Below, one piece after another: positions 9,330-20,766 of a stretch of DNA of 64,000 nt (the first letter of the stretch is position 1; every line of letters begins with the position of its first letter). A model generated the notes under the pieces. It had not been told where the DNA came from and ran no database searches. It worked only from the letters and a program-made list of their open reading frames with translations. A program made the translations under genes and the position numbers. Location: assembly GCA_946886075.1 (NCBI GenBank), contig CAMPHR010000014.1, positions 1-64,000 of the forward strand, given 5' to 3'. The stretch comes from an uncultured Novosphingobium sp. (GTDB lineage: Bacteria > Pseudomonadota > Alphaproteobacteria > Sphingomonadales > Sphingomonadaceae).

Positions 9330-10049
9330 TCAACAAGTGGATGGCGTCACCATCTCGCTGTTGTAAAGTTGAGACATGTCACGGTCGTCGCGGACCATCA
9401 TCGCGGCGACCGTGTTCATGTCTCCATAGTTCATGGCGCCAAACATGCCAGGCCGCAGCACCGGAAATAGCGGCTCATAGCGATAGTGAATTTCTACGAA
9501 GATTACTGCAGAACCAGGTGGTGCGTAGACCTGACGACCCGTCGGACCCATGCCAGTAAGATTGCTATCTCCTTGGCGCCCATAGCGCGGGGCGTAGTCA
9601 ATCGCTTGCCCATAGCAACGCTGCCAGTGGATGTAGTTTTTGTCCGGATGTGACACGTCCGGATCTGGTTCCAAACTGGAAATCACGATGCGCGCCTTGT
9701 TTTTCGTTACAAACGATCCACTCGCCTGCTTTTCCGAGTAGTTCCCGCTGATGTTAAGGTTCCCACCTTGGGCCAGCGCGCCTTGCAGCAGGTCATTAAC
9801 CTGAGCTTCCGACACTTTTTTCGCGGCCATCGGATCCCCTTCACCGATGCGCGATGCGTTGTCAGCCACTTGAAGCGCGAGCGCTGACAGCCGCATGGAG
9901 GTAATGGAGTAATTCGCTAATTCAGCGCCCCCCGCGATCAAAATAAGCAGCACCGGTGTGGCGTAGGCGAACTCCACAAGCGCTAATCCTGCGCGGTCGC
10001 GGTACAGCAGGGCCAGAACCCGCATGACTTTCCATATTCCTTGCCGCAT
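9330..10049 (-). CDS. TadE-like pseudopilin-type membrane protein
   Basis: 239 aa. The N-terminal part has the TadE signature, DRAGLALVEFAYATPVLLIL (about 18-37), one hydrophobic helix with a conserved Glu (VEF) as in minor pseudopilins of the Flp/Tad system. The rest is a periplasmic or extracellular domain with two Cys residues. Start taken as ATG 10049, which overlaps the previous stop in TAATG; ATG 10025 is equally possible. Third gene of a TadG-TadE-TadE run on the minus strand. No tad ATPase, secretin or prepilin peptidase lies nearby. It converges on pdhB with 7 bp between stops. Confidence 0.8.
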   Translation of the reverse strand: MRQGIWKVMRVLALLYRDRAGLALVEFAYATPVLLILIAGGAELANYSITSMRLSALALQVADNASRIGEGDPMAAKKVSEAQVNDLLQGALAQGGNLNISGNYSEKQASGSFVTKNKARIVISSLEPDPDVSHPDKNYIHWQRCYGQAIDYAPRYGRQGDSNLTGMGPTGRQVYAPPGSAVIFVEIHYRYEPLFPVLRPGMFGAMNYGDMNTVAAMMVRDDRDMSQLYNSEMVTPSTC

Positions 10050-10660
10050 TATGTGCAGTCCTTCGGGTCAAGAGAGCCGGACAGATTTTCCTGATCGCCG
10101 TAAGGCTGGTTTGCCAACACAGTGGTGGCGTTCAGTTTCACGTTCTCTGATAGTCCGATCAGCTTGGCGACTGGAAAGAGGCGAGGGTAAGTCACCGTTA
10201 TAGAGTAGACCACCACGTCCTTCGCACCGCCTTGGCCGCCGGAGCCGCCCTTTGCATCATAGACATTATTGAAATTCCGGTCGATCCACACTTCTCCGGG
10301 ACTGCAGATGCCGTCTCCATTTGCATCTTCAGGCTGCGCTGCCTGCGCCTTGGCGAAGTTGCTGTAGTAAGTCCGCTGAATGTCGATATCGCTATCTACG
10401 AGACTATTGTTCAGGTTCCGCACAGAGCTACGGACGCGCGTGTCCACTATGTTTTGCTGCGCCACTGACGAAGCCGATGCAAGGGTTAGATCGCGTCCTG
10501 CCTTCTGAACCGTACCCTGAAGCACTGCCTGCATGTAGAGTGTGTGACCAAGGTCGAATCCGCCCATCAGGAGCACCAGCAACGCCGAGGCGGTCAGGCT
10601 GAATTCGACTGCAGCGACACCCTCTTGATCGCGATGTAAGCGTTTTAGCATCATGGGCAT
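10049..10660 (-). CDS. TadE-like protein with an EF-hand-like calcium loop
   Basis: 203 aa. TadE-type N-terminus DQEGVAAVEFSLTASALLVL (about 11-30) with one membrane helix. The periplasmic part carries DANGDGICSPGEVWIDRNFN (about 116-135), which reads as a calcium-binding EF-hand/dockerin-like loop, unusual but seen in some TadE-family proteins. The ATG at 10660 lies 4 bases after the TadG stop, with a weak ribosome site; ATGs two and three codons later are possible. Middle gene of the orphan Tad run. Likely a minor pilin-like surface or secretion component. Confidence 0.78.
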   Translation of the reverse strand: MPMMLKRLHRDQEGVAAVEFSLTASALLVLLMGGFDLGHTLYMQAVLQGTVQKAGRDLTLASASSVAQQNIVDTRVRSSVRNLNNSLVDSDIDIQRTYYSNFAKAQAAQPEDANGDGICSPGEVWIDRNFNNVYDAKGGSGGQGGAKDVVVYSITVTYPRLFPVAKLIGLSENVKLNATTVLANQPYGDQENLSGSLDPKDCT

Positions 10661-10664
10661 AGAC

Positions 10665-12974
10665 CTATTGTGTCAACCGCAGGTTGGATATACGGTCGGC
10701 GATCTCGCGAAACTTAGCTATCAACGAGAGCGTATTTTTCGCTTCGAAGAAGTATGTTGCGCTAGTTGCGCAATTGGTCAGGCGCGTTTTTGTCGCAGTG
10801 TCGGATGTGCCATAATAGATCACCCATAATGTGATATTCTTATTCTTGATGGCCGTGCAAAGGGCATTGGAGCGAGCATTGTTGTTCGCGACGAGCTTGG
10901 CCTCATACTGAGCTTCCGTGAGGCCCGTGGGATCAACTTGCCGCCGGTCCCACCACTCAAGGCCATAACTTGCGTAATTATTTTGCTCGTTAGCGGTTGC
11001 GCCGTCCGTCATAAAGATCATGTGACGTTGAATTTGCGCCCCACCCGACGTCGTTTCATTTTCGCTTCTAAAAATGCCAGTCGGCGACATTAGGCGTGCG
11101 CCCCAAAGCAAGCCAATATCGTGATAAGTATTATTATGCGGCGCAAGCGTGCCCACATAATTGCTAAAGTCCGAAGCCGATTGATTGCCATTGCGGCCGT
11201 CGTAACTTAGCAGTTTCCGAGACGCCGCTACGCAGGTGTTATTGCCTAGGTTCGTGCCTACTGAACCCGAGGTTGATGGAGCTGCAGAGACCCAGGCGGT
11301 AGTAAAATTGCCCCCCCAACTGGTCTCAGCAAGTGTTTCCTTGCGACCCCATACCACGTTATGGAGTATAGGCTTCCAGCGCGTATCGTCGTCCCAAGTG
11401 GAAGGTACGAGATCGATATCCATGTCGATGGCATCGGACGGCGCAGACGGATAGCTCAACCAATCGTCCGCCGGGTTTCCATCGACATTTTTGAACGTCT
11501 TGCGTTCTTCGATGCAGCCGTCCCAACGCGCTGCGACGGTAGCTGGGATTTTTATTTTGGCCGCCGTGGCGGAGCCAGAAAGCTTTACATTGGGCGTGCT
11601 GACTTCGCCGACATCGAGAGGCACAGTCTTGGGCCAGCTCGTCGCCGTTTTCAAAGCAGAAATATTGAATTCACGAGGTTTGTATGTCCAGCTTACAATC
11701 TGATTGTAAGCGGTCCATATAATCGGCCGTCGAGTTGTTCCTCCTCGTGCCTGTGTCCACTTCGATTCATAATCGTTATTCAGAAAATTTGACTTTTCCA
11801 TCCAGCAGCCCCAGGTGGAACCATTTTTAAAGTACCGGTAACGGAACCCTGTTTTTACTGTGGCTGTCCTTGTTGAGGAAGCGTCGAGATCTTGATATCC
11901 TGCGGGGTAAACTGCAGGATCGTTAGTCGTGGCCGTGTAGTTGGTTGTACCCCAGCTGCCGTAGGTTTCTTGAACCCCGACTAACTGATCGTAGCTGCCG
12001 AAGGTGTTCAGTGCCGAACAAGAGGCGTTATTGCCCGCCTGCACATTCTGCTTTGGTAGCGTGGCTCCGTCTGCCATGGTCACAGTAGAGCCCGTGACAA
12101 TAGCCCAACTGTTACTGTATCGAGCGGATTCGGAAAATTCATTTGGCGTATAAGAGGTCGTCGTCCAAGAGAAAGGATCGGCGGTTCCTGTTGACCAAGT
12201 TTGGACTGCTTGGGTGGTAGCCTCCCGGGATTGATAAGTCCATTGGTCAACGAAGTAATCGCTGGGCAACAATCCACCGACATTGACCATATTGTCATAA
12301 TTCACGAAACCAAATCGAAGCTGTACCTGAGAGGATAAATCTCCCGTCGGGTCACTAGTCGCTCCGCACTGCTCAGCAGTAACATCTGTGATGTTCTCAC
12401 GCGAAAGAGCTTCGTAGAAGCAGCGGATCGCCAGTTGAAGGCCGGCCATCTTTCTCAATCCTGTAGTGTCTCCAGGAATGGCAGAGTCCATTGAGCCTGA
12501 ATTATCGAGGACGAACATGACGTCCGTGTTCGGAATGCGCATCTGACCTTCGCATGAGACGCTTATCGTCTTGGTCGGCATCCCGAAGATACGCATGAGT
12601 GTCATCGGCACTTCCGCCGAAGCGGTGCCGGTGACGGTTCCGTCAGATTCGACGAATGTCCGCGTGCGATTTTCGGAGCCAAAGAAGTCTGAAGCAAAGT
12701 TTAGGTCAAAGGTGTTAAGCGCGGTCGTATTCGGGCGCCCTCCATTGTCGGTCCACCTCCCCGACCCCATGACACGGCGGCCCGCAAGGGCTCCGGCATC
12801 GCAGGCGGCTTGTAGTCGGGATTTGACAGTATAGAGCCGTGCTCCGTCCAGTGCACCGCCTACCAGCCCCATCATCGGAATGACTGCAGCAGCGGTCATC
12901 GCTAAGATGTTGCCATTCTGGTCACGTGCCAGCCGGGACATGAAACCCGAGTAATCGCTTGAACCGACGCCCAT
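10665..12974 (-). CDS. TadG-like protein with von Willebrand factor A domain
   Basis: 769 aa. Residues 17-60 match the TadG N-terminal (Tad) domain: DQNGNILAMTAAAVIPMMGL, one membrane helix, then a GARLYTVKSRLQAACDAGAL segment. A VWA domain begins at about 150, with the MIDAS motif DNSGS at 157-161 and the later FMTDGATANE. The VWA fold is interrupted by a large insertion of about 400 residues rich in Trp, Tyr, Thr and Asn. VWA TadG proteins are thought to anchor or regulate Flp pili or adhere. Base composition is visibly lower in GC than flanking genes. Start ATG 12974 has GGTGGA upstream. Confidence 0.8.
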   Translation of the reverse strand: MGVGSSDYSGFMSRLARDQNGNILAMTAAAVIPMMGLVGGALDGARLYTVKSRLQAACDAGALAGRRVMGSGRWTDNGGRPNTTALNTFDLNFASDFFGSENRTRTFVESDGTVTGTASAEVPMTLMRIFGMPTKTISVSCEGQMRIPNTDVMFVLDNSGSMDSAIPGDTTGLRKMAGLQLAIRCFYEALSRENITDVTAEQCGATSDPTGDLSSQVQLRFGFVNYDNMVNVGGLLPSDYFVDQWTYQSREATTQAVQTWSTGTADPFSWTTTSYTPNEFSESARYSNSWAIVTGSTVTMADGATLPKQNVQAGNNASCSALNTFGSYDQLVGVQETYGSWGTTNYTATTNDPAVYPAGYQDLDASSTRTATVKTGFRYRYFKNGSTWGCWMEKSNFLNNDYESKWTQARGGTTRRPIIWTAYNQIVSWTYKPREFNISALKTATSWPKTVPLDVGEVSTPNVKLSGSATAAKIKIPATVAARWDGCIEERKTFKNVDGNPADDWLSYPSAPSDAIDMDIDLVPSTWDDDTRWKPILHNVVWGRKETLAETSWGGNFTTAWVSAAPSTSGSVGTNLGNNTCVAASRKLLSYDGRNGNQSASDFSNYVGTLAPHNNTYHDIGLLWGARLMSPTGIFRSENETTSGGAQIQRHMIFMTDGATANEQNNYASYGLEWWDRRQVDPTGLTEAQYEAKLVANNNARSNALCTAIKNKNITLWVIYYGTSDTATKTRLTNCATSATYFFEAKNTLSLIAKFREIADRISNLRLTQ

Positions 12975-13133
12975 ATTCCACCCACAAAAGTGCTGTTTGC
13001 CGTTGACGGAGCAATCCAGCCTGCCTCATGCACTCACATTGGTTGTCGTGGTTACGAGATCTCTAGTTAAAATGGCTCTAACTGATGATGTATTTCTCTG
13101 GTGTGCCGTCGTGCTGCCACGGTCGCGATCAAG

Positions 13134-13778
13134 ATGATTGATCTGGCGCCTTTGCCTGCTTTGCTTGCGGCACAAGCTGGACGCGAGTTTCAGAGGCATA
13201 AGCTGATCTGGGCTTTAGATGCGCGTTTGGCCCAGATTGTTCGCACCACTAGTGAGCCGCTGATCGGCCAAATGCGTCTGGCCTGGTGGCATGACGTGAT
13301 CTTCGACGCCCAAGCGATCAAGGGCCGGGGCGAGCCAATTGTCGATGCGTTACGCGATCAAGGGGTAGTCGATAGTTCCGGGCTGGTAGACATGCTTGAG
13401 GGTTGGGAAATACTGATCGTCGAGCAGGAACTGGACCGGCAATCCCTCGGCGATTATGCGACAGGGCGGGGAGGGGGCTTGTTTCATGCTCTTGCAGGCG
13501 CAGTAGATGTGCCTGACTGGCTGATCGACGCGGGTGCTGTCTGGGCATTATGGGATCTGTCAGGGCATGTAAGTAGTCCGGAACTTGCGCGTCAAGCTCT
13601 GGCATTGGGCAAGGAGCGGCTGCTTACTAACACACTTTCATGGCCAAAAGCTTGGGCACCGATGCGAATAGCCTACAGCTTGGCGCGAAGCGAAATAGTT
13701 CGCGGAAGGGGTGCGCCGGGGAATTTAACGCCATCGCTTTACATGCGACTGATTTGGCTGATGCTGACCAAGAGATAA
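13134..13778 (+). CDS. Squalene/phytoene synthase family protein
   Basis: About 214 aa, shorter than a full squalene or phytoene synthase (about 280-350 aa). The region RLAWWHDVIFDAQAIKGRGE fits this fold, with further helical similarity (SLGDYATGRGGGLFHALAG). The classical DxxxD metal motifs are not evident, so it may be a non-catalytic relative of the type related to NDUFAF6, which helps assemble respiratory complex I; that is inference. ATG 13134 is chosen; GTG 13101 is an alternative and neither has a good ribosome site. The EF-hand protein gene follows after 11 bp. Confidence 0.7.
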   Translation: MIDLAPLPALLAAQAGREFQRHKLIWALDARLAQIVRTTSEPLIGQMRLAWWHDVIFDAQAIKGRGEPIVDALRDQGVVDSSGLVDMLEGWEILIVEQELDRQSLGDYATGRGGGLFHALAGAVDVPDWLIDAGAVWALWDLSGHVSSPELARQALALGKERLLTNTLSWPKAWAPMRIAYSLARSEIVRGRGAPGNLTPSLYMRLIWLMLTKR

Positions 13779-13789
13779 GGGGGATTTTC

Positions 13790-14254
13790 GTGACACGTAT
13801 CATGGCGGGCGCTGGGGCGGCGTTGCTGTTGGTCGCGGCGGGGCTTTTCTGGTGGCAGGGGCAGGCGACGACACGACCTGTTCCGGAGGCAGTGGTCGCG
13901 CCACCACCGCCGCCTGCATTGGAAGCGCTGCCGGAGGGTGATCCCGATGCGGTTGGCAAGGCGCCGCCTCCTCCAGGGGAGGCAAGTCCCCAAAGCCGCG
14001 AACAGAAGCGTTTCGCTCGCTACGATCGCAACCGCGATGGCTTTATCACCCGCGTCGAGATGCTGGGCAGCCGGGTCAAGGCATTCAAAGCGCTCGACAA
14101 GGACAAGGACAACCTGCTTTCCTTTGAGGAATGGGCCGTCGCGACGTCCGATCGCTTTGGCGGGGCCGACGCGAATGCTGACGGCAAGCTGACGCCCGCC
14201 GAGTTCGCCACCACCGCGCCCAAGCGCAAGGCTCCGACAAAATGCCGATGCTGA
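13790..14254 (+). CDS. Membrane-anchored EF-hand domain protein
   Basis: 154 aa. A hydrophobic N-terminal segment (about 6-22, AGAGAALLLVAAGLFWW) is followed by a Pro-rich linker and three EF-hand loops at about 79-90 (DRNRDGFITRVE), 103-114 (DKDKDNLLSFEE) and 127-138 (DANADGKLTPAE). It should bind calcium in the periplasm or at the membrane. GTG 13790 is preferred since AAGGGGG sits 7 bases before it, right after the previous stop; an open frame extends back to 13640 but overlaps the upstream gene. The C-terminus ends in CRC, which is odd. Confidence 0.78.
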   Translation: MTRIMAGAGAALLLVAAGLFWWQGQATTRPVPEAVVAPPPPPALEALPEGDPDAVGKAPPPPGEASPQSREQKRFARYDRNRDGFITRVEMLGSRVKAFKALDKDKDNLLSFEEWAVATSDRFGGADANADGKLTPAEFATTAPKRKAPTKCRC

Positions 14255-14267
14255 CGCTCCGGCAGCG

Positions 14268-15620
<1,353 letters not shown>

Positions 15621-15682
15621 TTTTCCGTCCATGCGTTGATGCCGCGCGTTTAGGTTAATCGGCGGCAAAAGGAGAGTGCAAA

Positions 15683-16099
15683 ATGATCGATCATGTCGGC
15701 ATCGCGATCAGCGACGCGGAACGATCCCGCATTTTTTACGATGAACTGCTGGCCGCCATCGGGCTTCAGCGCCTGATGACCATTGCGGCCGCTGATAATC
15801 CGAGCGGTGGCGAGGCGCATGGCTATGGCCGGAACGATGATCCCTTTTTCTGGATCGGGGAAAATGAGGCAGTGGCGGAGGGCACGCACATCGCCTTCCG
15901 CGTCGAGAACCGGGCGCAGGTCCATGCCTTTCACTCCGCCGGTTTGCTCGCTGGCGGACGAGATCATGGAGGTCCGGGTCTCCGACCGCACTACGGTCCG
16001 AGCTATTATGCGGCCTTCATCCTAGACCCCGACGGCATCAACGTGGAAGCCGTCTGCCATGCGGACGTGGACCTTCGCGCCTCCGACGAACAGCCGTAG
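15683..16099 (+). CDS. VOC family (glyoxalase/bleomycin-resistance fold) protein
   Basis: 138 aa, one VOC domain: [20 protein letters not shown] at the start, a central Phe/Trp-rich strand ([21 protein letters not shown]), and the C-terminal [12 protein letters not shown] with a likely metal-ligand Glu. Such proteins are metal enzymes or binding proteins; substrate unknown. ATG 15683 is well supported by AAAGGAGAG upstream. It is divergent to trmFO, 62 bp apart, and its stop faces that of leuA. Confidence 0.82.
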   Translation: MIDHVGIAISDAERSRIFYDELLAAIGLQRLMTIAAADNPSGGEAHGYGRNDDPFFWIGENEAVAEGTHIAFRVENRAQVHAFHSAGLLAGGRDHGGPGLRPHYGPSYYAAFILDPDGINVEAVCHADVDLRASDEQP

Positions 16100-16135
16100 G
16101 GCAGGCCGCGCTAGGCCCGCTGCCTGCCTTGCTTG

Positions 16136-17806
16136 TCAGTGCGCAGCTACGCTGTTGGCCGCGGAAAGGACCGCCTGAACGGAAGCCGTCGCAATATCCG
16201 TGTCGGTCCCGATACCGAAGACAGTCCGGCCATCGGGGGTGCGGCATTCGACATAGGCGGCGGCGGCGACGTCCGTGCCTGCGCCGATCGCATGCTCGCT
16301 ATAGTCCGCTACCTCCAGATCGACGCCCAGGTCATCGCGCAGCGCGGCCAGCACCGAGGAGATGAGGCCGTTGCCGCGCCCGGAAATGGAGCGCTCGCCG
16401 CCCTTGTGCGCGATCTTGCCGGTGAAGACGCGGTCGCCCGCATGGCCGGTCTCATTATAGTCGATCAGCGTGTAGGGCTGGTCGCCCGACAGGCGATAAT
16501 GATCCTCGAACGCGGTCCAGATATCAGCAGCGTTCAGCTCGCGGCTCGTTTGATCGGCCAGCCCCTGTACGACGCGGGAGAAGTCGGCCTGCATCCGCTT
16601 GGGCAGCTTCAGGCCCTTGTCCTGTTGAAGTACCCAAGCGACGCCGCCCTTGCCGGACTGCGAATTGACGCGGATCACGGCCTCATAGTCGCGGCCCAGA
16701 TCCTTGGGATCGATCGGCAGATAGGGGACGTCCCAGATCTGGTCGTTGCGCGTTTCCTGAACGGCAAAGCCCTTTTTGATCGCGTCCTGATGCGAGCCGG
16801 AGAAGGCGGTGAAGACCAGCTCGCCCGCATAGGGGTGACGCGGATGGACCGGCAGCTGGTTGCAATATTCGACGGTCTGGATGACCTCATCAATGTCGGA
16901 GAAATCCAGCGCCGGATTGACGCCCTGCGTGTACATATTGAGCGCGACCGTCACCAGATCGCAATTGCCGGTACGCTCGCCATTGCCGAACAGACAGCCT
17001 TCGACACGATCCGCGCCAGCCATCAGGCCCAGCTCGGCCGCAGCGACGCCGGTGCCGCGATCGTTATGGGTATGCAGCGAGATGACGACGCTGTCGCGCT
17101 TTGAAATGTTGCGGCACATCCATTCGATCTGGTCGGCATAGATGTTGGGCGTCGCAGCCTCTACCGTGGCGGGCAGGTTCAGGATCAGCGGGCGATCGGG
17201 GGTGGGCTGGAGAATTTCCATCACCGCTTCACAACATTCCAGGCTGAAATCCAGCTCGGCGGTGGAGAAGGTTTCCGGCGAATATTCGAAATGCCAGTCG
17301 GTGTTGGGCTGCTTGGCAGCATTGTCGCGCAGCAGCTTCGCGGCGGTGATCGCGATGTCCTTGATTTGCGGGCGGTCCATCTGGAACACGATGTTGCGCC
17401 AAGCGGGCGACACGGCGTTATAGACGTGGACGATCGCCTGCTTCGCGCCGCGCAGGGATTCGAAGGTGGTGGCGATCAGGTCTTCGCGAGCCTGGGTCAG
17501 CACCTGCGGGAAGACATCGTCGGGGATCGCGCCGTCGCGGACCAGGCCGGAAATGAAGTAGAACTCGGTGGCGCCCGCGCTGGGGAAGCCAACCTCGATC
17601 TCCTTGACGCCGACTTTGATCAGCAGGTCGAAGAAGCGGCGCTTCTTTTCCGCGTTCATGGGATCGATGAGCGACTGGTTGCCGTCACGCATGTCGGTCG
17701 AGAGCCAGCGCGGGGGCGACGTGATGACGGCGCTCGGCCACTGGCGATTGGGCAGGTCCACCTGAGGGAAGGGGCGGTATTTCTGCGAAGGGTCGGTCAG
17801 CATCAT
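16136..17806 (-). CDS. leuA: 2-isopropylmalate synthase (long form)
   Basis: 556 aa, first committed step of leucine synthesis: 2-oxoisovalerate plus acetyl-CoA to 2-isopropylmalate. The N-terminal TIM barrel has the metal motif [11 protein letters not shown] (about 36-46) and [11 protein letters not shown], the metal His pair, plus [11 protein letters not shown]. The C-terminal part is the LeuA allosteric (leucine-binding) domain (about 430-556). The length and the [13 protein letters not shown] signature place it in the long LeuA group, as in mycobacteria and fungi, not the 520-aa enterobacterial group. A leucine-rich leader peptide with folding alternatives lies upstream (17815-18000), so attenuation by leucyl-tRNA is likely. 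The two tandem ATGs make the exact start uncertain by one codon. Confidence 0.96.
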   Translation of the reverse strand: MMLTDPSQKYRPFPQVDLPNRQWPSAVITSPPRWLSTDMRDGNQSLIDPMNAEKKRRFFDLLIKVGVKEIEVGFPSAGATEFYFISGLVRDGAIPDDVFPQVLTQAREDLIATTFESLRGAKQAIVHVYNAVSPAWRNIVFQMDRPQIKDIAITAAKLLRDNAAKQPNTDWHFEYSPETFSTAELDFSLECCEAVMEILQPTPDRPLILNLPATVEAATPNIYADQIEWMCRNISKRDSVVISLHTHNDRGTGVAAAELGLMAGADRVEGCLFGNGERTGNCDLVTVALNMYTQGVNPALDFSDIDEVIQTVEYCNQLPVHPRHPYAGELVFTAFSGSHQDAIKKGFAVQETRNDQIWDVPYLPIDPKDLGRDYEAVIRVNSQSGKGGVAWVLQQDKGLKLPKRMQADFSRVVQGLADQTSRELNAADIWTAFEDHYRLSGDQPYTLIDYNETGHAGDRVFTGKIAHKGGERSISGRGNGLISSVLAALRDDLGVDLEVADYSEHAIGAGTDVAAAAYVECRTPDGRTVFGIGTDTDIATASVQAVLSAANSVAAH

Positions 17807-17814
17807 GGGAAGCT

Positions 17815-18000
17815 ACTTCTTTGCAAACGGGCGGCCCCTATTCGAAACAAAGGCGCGGGCTGCCCGGTGGAACGACTATCTGCTTGGATATGCCCTTAGG
17901 CGGATTGCTGCGTCATTCAAGCGAAGAGCAGCAGAAATGCCACGCCTAAGGGCGTGTAAGTCGTAGCAGGGAAAGAAGCGCGCGCTGCATGGTGGAGACG
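17815..18000 (-). promoter_or_regulatory. leu attenuator region: alternative stem-loops before leuA
   Basis: On the minus strand, following the leader peptide start, three structures are visible. (1) A short hairpin CACGCC-CTTA-GGCGTG (17941-17956) overlapping the leader stop. (2) A perfect 11-base pairing of GCCCTTAGGCG (17943-17953) with CGCCTAAGGGC (17892-17902), enclosing a TGCTGC/GCAGCA stem (17906-17911 with 17928-17933). (3) A GC hairpin (17828-17866) followed by TTTG, just before leuA. Structures (1) and (2) share bases and exclude each other, as expected for an attenuator. RNA folding was not computed. Confidence 0.62.
17946..17990 (-). CDS. leu operon leader peptide (14 aa)
   Basis: ATG at 17990 opens a 14-codon frame reading MQRALLSLLRLTRP, stop at 17946. 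Five of the 14 residues are Leu, in codons CTT, CTT, CTG, CTA and CTT, mostly leucine codons that are rare in the GC-rich genes around it. AAGG lies about 10 bases upstream. It ends inside the attenuator stem and is 140 bp upstream of leuA. This matches the classical design of an amino-acid attenuation leader; too short to be found by ordinary gene callers. Confidence 0.68.
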   Translation of the reverse strand: MQRALLSLLRLTRP

Positions 18001-18110
18001 CCTTAACCTTTTTTGGGGGTGGGCGTCCAGTGTTTGTTGTGGGACGGAGATCGGCTTAGGATCACTCAAGTCATCCCGTACCCAATATAATTTGGAGTGA
18101 ATACGGCATC

Positions 18111-18674
18111 ATGTCCCTGACCAACCTCCTCGTTCCCACTTACATGCAGATGCTCAAGACGCTCTCGGCTTGGCTCGACAAGGCGCAGGCGCAAATGGGT
18201 GACGAAGCGGAATCCCTGATTTCCGCCCGGCTGGCGCCTGACATGTTTCCGTTATCAACCCAGATCCGCTTTGCTTGCGTGCAGGCGCAGGAAGGCGTTT
18301 TCCGATTAAGGGGTGAAGAGTTTCCCGCTGCCTTGCAGGGCCTCTTGGATGAGGGGCGAAATGCCGGGGAAAATCCCGGTTCGATCGCCAGCGCAAAGCA
18401 CAGAATTGACGAGACCATCACCTTGCTGGAGGGCCTGCCTAAGGACGCGCTTGATGGAGACGCGGAAAGGCCGATCGAGCATGCACTGCCGATGGGCATG
18501 ATATTCGACCTGACAGCGGAGGAATATGCTCGCGACTGGACCGTGCCCCAATTTTATTTCCACCTGATGATCGCTTACGCCATCCTGCGCAACCAAGGTG
18601 TGGCGCTGGGGAAGGGGGATTATGTGACGCACATGTTCGCTTATCTGCGCCCGGGAACGATGCCGTCGGATTGA
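18111..18674 (+). CDS. DUF1993 domain protein
   Basis: 187 aa, soluble, all-helical. The start MSLTNLLVPTYMQMLKTLSAWLDKA and the later WTVPQFYFHLMIAYAILRNQGVALGKGDYVTHM match the DUF1993 family, a conserved protein of unknown function related in fold to DinB-like four-helix proteins. ATG 18111 is divergent to leuA, 304 bp from its start. GGAG lies about 12 bases upstream. A 12-bp bidirectional terminator separates it from the convergent yceI gene. Confidence 0.82.
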   Translation: MSLTNLLVPTYMQMLKTLSAWLDKAQAQMGDEAESLISARLAPDMFPLSTQIRFACVQAQEGVFRLRGEEFPAALQGLLDEGRNAGENPGSIASAKHRIDETITLLEGLPKDALDGDAERPIEHALPMGMIFDLTAEEYARDWTVPQFYFHLMIAYAILRNQGVALGKGDYVTHMFAYLRPGTMPSD

Positions 18675-18693
18675 TACGCCAGCCGTTCAGGTG

Positions 18694-18725
18694 GCGAGTG
18701 ATGGATGCATAAATCCATCACTCGC
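18694..18725. terminator. Bidirectional intrinsic terminator (DUF1993 / yceI)
   Basis: GCGAGTGATGGA pairs perfectly with TCCATCACTCGC over 12 bp around an 8-base loop, with TTTC after it on the plus strand. It sits between two convergent genes and can serve both. Confidence 0.75.
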
Positions 18726-18732
18726 TTTCTGC

Positions 18733-19356
18733 TTACTTCTGGAAGGCGGCGACGATCTTCAGTTCGATATTGTCGCCGACCATGGGCACGCCATAGCCCA
18801 TATTGAAGTCACTGCGTTTCACCGTCGTCGTGGCGACGAAGCCGACATTTTCCTTGCCGCCAGCCATGGCTGGGGCCTTGCCCGCGCCGTAGAAGTCGGC
18901 ATCGAGCGTCACGGGCTTGGTTACCCCCTTGATGGTGAGGTTGCCGGTGATTTCCGCGCTGGTGGCGCCGTCAGGTTTGACGCTGGTGGATACGAAGGTT
19001 GCCTTCGGGAATTTCGCGGCGTCGAAAAAGTCCGACTTCATCAGATGCTCATCAAGAGCCGAGATACCGGTCCGAAGATTGGCGATAGGCACATCGATCG
19101 AAACCTTGGCAGCAGCAGGCTTCTTGGGGTCCAGCGTTAGAGTGCCGGTCGGCTCCGAAATAAGGCCGAAATTGTTGGAAAAGCCCATATGATCATAGGC
19201 GAAGGCGATCTGGGTATGGCCGGGGTCAACCTGATAGGTGCCGCCGGTGACACGGGACGGATCCTTGGCTCCGGGCGCTGCGGGCATCTGCTGGGCGATG
19301 AGTGCGGTGCCGGTGAGAGCGGCGAGGGCAGCGGTTGAAATCAGGAACTTGCGCAT
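18733..19356 (-). CDS. YceI family periplasmic lipid-binding protein
   Basis: 207 aa with a cleavable-looking signal peptide (MRKFLISTAALAALTGTALIA). The mature part is one YceI lipocalin-like domain: YQVDPGHTQIAFAYDHMGFS, HLMKSDFFDAAKFPKATFVS and the C-terminal DNIELKIVAAF, typical of the isoprenoid-binding barrel. YceI proteins are periplasmic and bind polyprenyl or quinone lipids; in several bacteria they respond to osmotic or base stress. The start codon ATG 19356 is preceded by GGAGACC. Between it and the ilvC end lie two strong hairpins (19379-19412 and 19481-19540). Confidence 0.9.
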   Translation of the reverse strand: MRKFLISTAALAALTGTALIAQQMPAAPGAKDPSRVTGGTYQVDPGHTQIAFAYDHMGFSNNFGLISEPTGTLTLDPKKPAAAKVSIDVPIANLRTGISALDEHLMKSDFFDAAKFPKATFVSTSVKPDGATSAEITGNLTIKGVTKPVTLDADFYGAGKAPAMAGGKENVGFVATTTVKRSDFNMGYGVPMVGDNIELKIVAAFQK

Positions 19357-19378
19357 GGAATTAGGTCTCCAGAAGCAG

Positions 19379-19412
19379 TCAAGGGACGCGCTACCATAGC
19401 GGCGTCCCTTGA
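19379..19412. terminator. Strong stem-loop between ilvC and yceI
   Basis: TCAAGGGACGC pairs perfectly with GCGTCCCTTGA over 11 bp, and the loop itself holds a GCTA/TAGC pair. There is no long T run. It lies 23 bp before the yceI start on the minus strand, so it could end ilvC read-through or act in the yceI leader. Confidence 0.5.
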
Positions 19413-19480
19413 TTGTTCCAGAGGCGTAATCGGGAACGAAGAGTTACTCGATACGGAACTCCAGGGCCTCAGCTTCCTTG

Positions 19481-19540
19481 GTCACAGCCAGACCGGGTGT
19501 CTTCAGAAATGACTTCCAAAGACCCCGCCGTGGCTGTGAC
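19481..19540 (-). terminator. Long inverted repeat just after ilvC
   Basis: GTCACAGCCA and TGGCTGTGAC form a perfect 10-bp outer stem 40 bases apart, with an inner GGGTCTT / AAGACACCC stem. It starts 13 bp after the ilvC stop. No T run; most likely the 3' structure of the ilv transcript. Confidence 0.5.
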
Positions 19541-19552
19541 GAAGCGAAGGGC

Positions 19553-20759
<1,207 letters not shown>

Positions 20760-20766
20760 ATTCAGT

